A stretch of 64,000 nt of DNA, taken from contig NC_086363.1 in the NCBI RefSeq assembly GCF_036324505.1, positions 13,654,653 to 13,718,652 on the forward strand, in the 5' to 3' direction. The notes under the pieces are model-generated. The model was not told where the DNA came from, searched no databases, and saw nothing but the letters and a program-made list of their open reading frames with translations. The position numbers were made by a program, and so were the translations under genes. Below, piece after piece: positions 62,918 through 64,000 of this stretch (the first letter of the stretch is position 1; every line of letters begins with the position of its first letter). The DNA comes from Eleginops maclovinus. Lineage: Eukaryota > Chordata > Actinopteri > Perciformes > Eleginopidae.

Positions 62918-64000
62918 GCTTCCCAGCATGCCCTGGGAAAATGGAATTATCATTAACGTCATTTTGTCTGTTGCTGCACTATACTGGTGATAATAAGTTC
63001 TGCAATGTTAACACGGTTCTTCACATTTCCACATTGTTGTACAATTACTAAAGTATGATTGACTGCAATTACCTCACAGTAATGTATGCACGGGTACTGA
63101 GATCGACACCCTCAGCGCTGATCTGATTATATGTATAATGTTTCATACATTTCAATCAAATATTCATTATTCAGAGGTCATTTCCCCCTTTGTTTCCTTT
63201 CAGTCTGCTGCAATAGAATTAATCTGTCAATAGTATTACCCACACTGACAGTGGGGGGGGGGATTGGTCTGAAAACACATCCATGGTATTTTGTTTCTTT
63301 GAGTAATACATCACTAGAAAACTTACTACATGTCCTCTTGCATGTGTTTTTTTTAAAAGATAATTCTTGTATTCTTGGTCATTTCATCAAAGCTTAATTA
63401 AAGAAAGCAAGCATGTGAGCTTTAATGTAATTTCTCAATTAGTTTGATTATAGTTTTACGTATATGGTAAAAGATTTGTTATCCTTGCATTCATAAAATG
63501 TCCGGTCCACCCTGTCAGCTGAAGGTTAACTGCCTCTATACGAGTTTAGTTTATGGGCGACACAGATTTAAACTCGCCCTAATTCAGACATATGTATGCT
63601 TATGGCAGGGTGAACCTGAGAACATTCATGAAACAAAAAGGCAACAAACAAACCCTAGAAGGTTTAACAACAACAACAACAACAACATCTTACATTGAAG
63701 GAAGAAGTGCTGCTTTACAGCACCTCCAAACACCTCCTCTCTCCTGCTGGCATTTTACCTCCAGACTCCCCAAATTACAACCTACAGTACCACCTGCTCT
63801 GGTAAGTAGTGTGGCACCAGCTAGATAAATACAAGGGTTTCAAAGAAAAGTAAACCCACAATAAGCATTAAATAAAATGTTCTCATTCATCCAATGCTTA
63901 CAAATCTAATCCAATGTACAACCGTCTTAAGTGTGAAAGATTGAGCAGATCTATAAGAAATACAAATAAAAAATAAAGTGATTTTCTGTGTTGCCTAAGG
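62918..64000. other. Noncoding end of window
   Basis: No gene is recognised. A short (AAC)n array lies at about 63668-63687. The rest is AT-rich. Confidence 0.55.

Overview
This window is from a vertebrate genome, almost certainly a teleost fish. The genes are split into many short exons with GT-AG introns. The proteins are vertebrate signalling and neuronal proteins. The DNA is full of long CA/GT microsatellites, Tc1 and hAT DNA transposons and short interspersed repeats, a mixture typical of ray-finned fish.

Layout. (1) 1-12050, plus strand: the 3' two thirds of pak5, a group II p21-activated kinase. Eight coding exons are present, including the whole kinase domain; the N-terminal CRIB part lies outside the window to the left. 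A Tc1-like transposon (4277-5882) and other repeats sit in its largest intron. (2) 12.1-15.4 kb: no recognised gene; a GT array and a 12-bp minisatellite. (3) 16339-20007, minus strand: lamp5 in six coding exons (277 residues). (4) 21434-22894, minus strand: a single-exon ankyrin-repeat gene of 486 codons that resembles ANKRD63. (5) 25600-28482: a full-length hAT transposon with terminal repeats, an 8-bp target duplication, an intact transposase frame and a probable nested solo LTR. (6) 29473-55996, minus strand: plcb4, a Gq-activated phospholipase C-beta, reconstructed as 36 coding exons that join in one frame of 1226 codons. (7) 56.0-64.0 kb: noncoding DNA upstream of plcb4 with an unrecognised ORF and a second, decayed hAT element (60642-62909) with an 8-bp target duplication.

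The order pak5> <lamp5 <plcb4 is the conserved vertebrate order known from human chromosome 20. The extra ankyrin gene is best explained by the paralogous human block on chromosome 15 (PAK6> <ANKRD63 <PLCB2). The fish locus appears to have kept the ANKRD63 copy that the mammalian PAK5/PLCB4 block lacks.

A second theme is that several splice sites in pak5, lamp5 and plcb4 directly abut CA/TG microsatellites. These may make splicing dependent on repeat length, particularly in the plcb4 X-Y linker, where two symmetric 96-nt exons, a TG-flanked intron and a GC-AG intron lie together. No RNA gene, CRISPR array or microbial-type system is visible.
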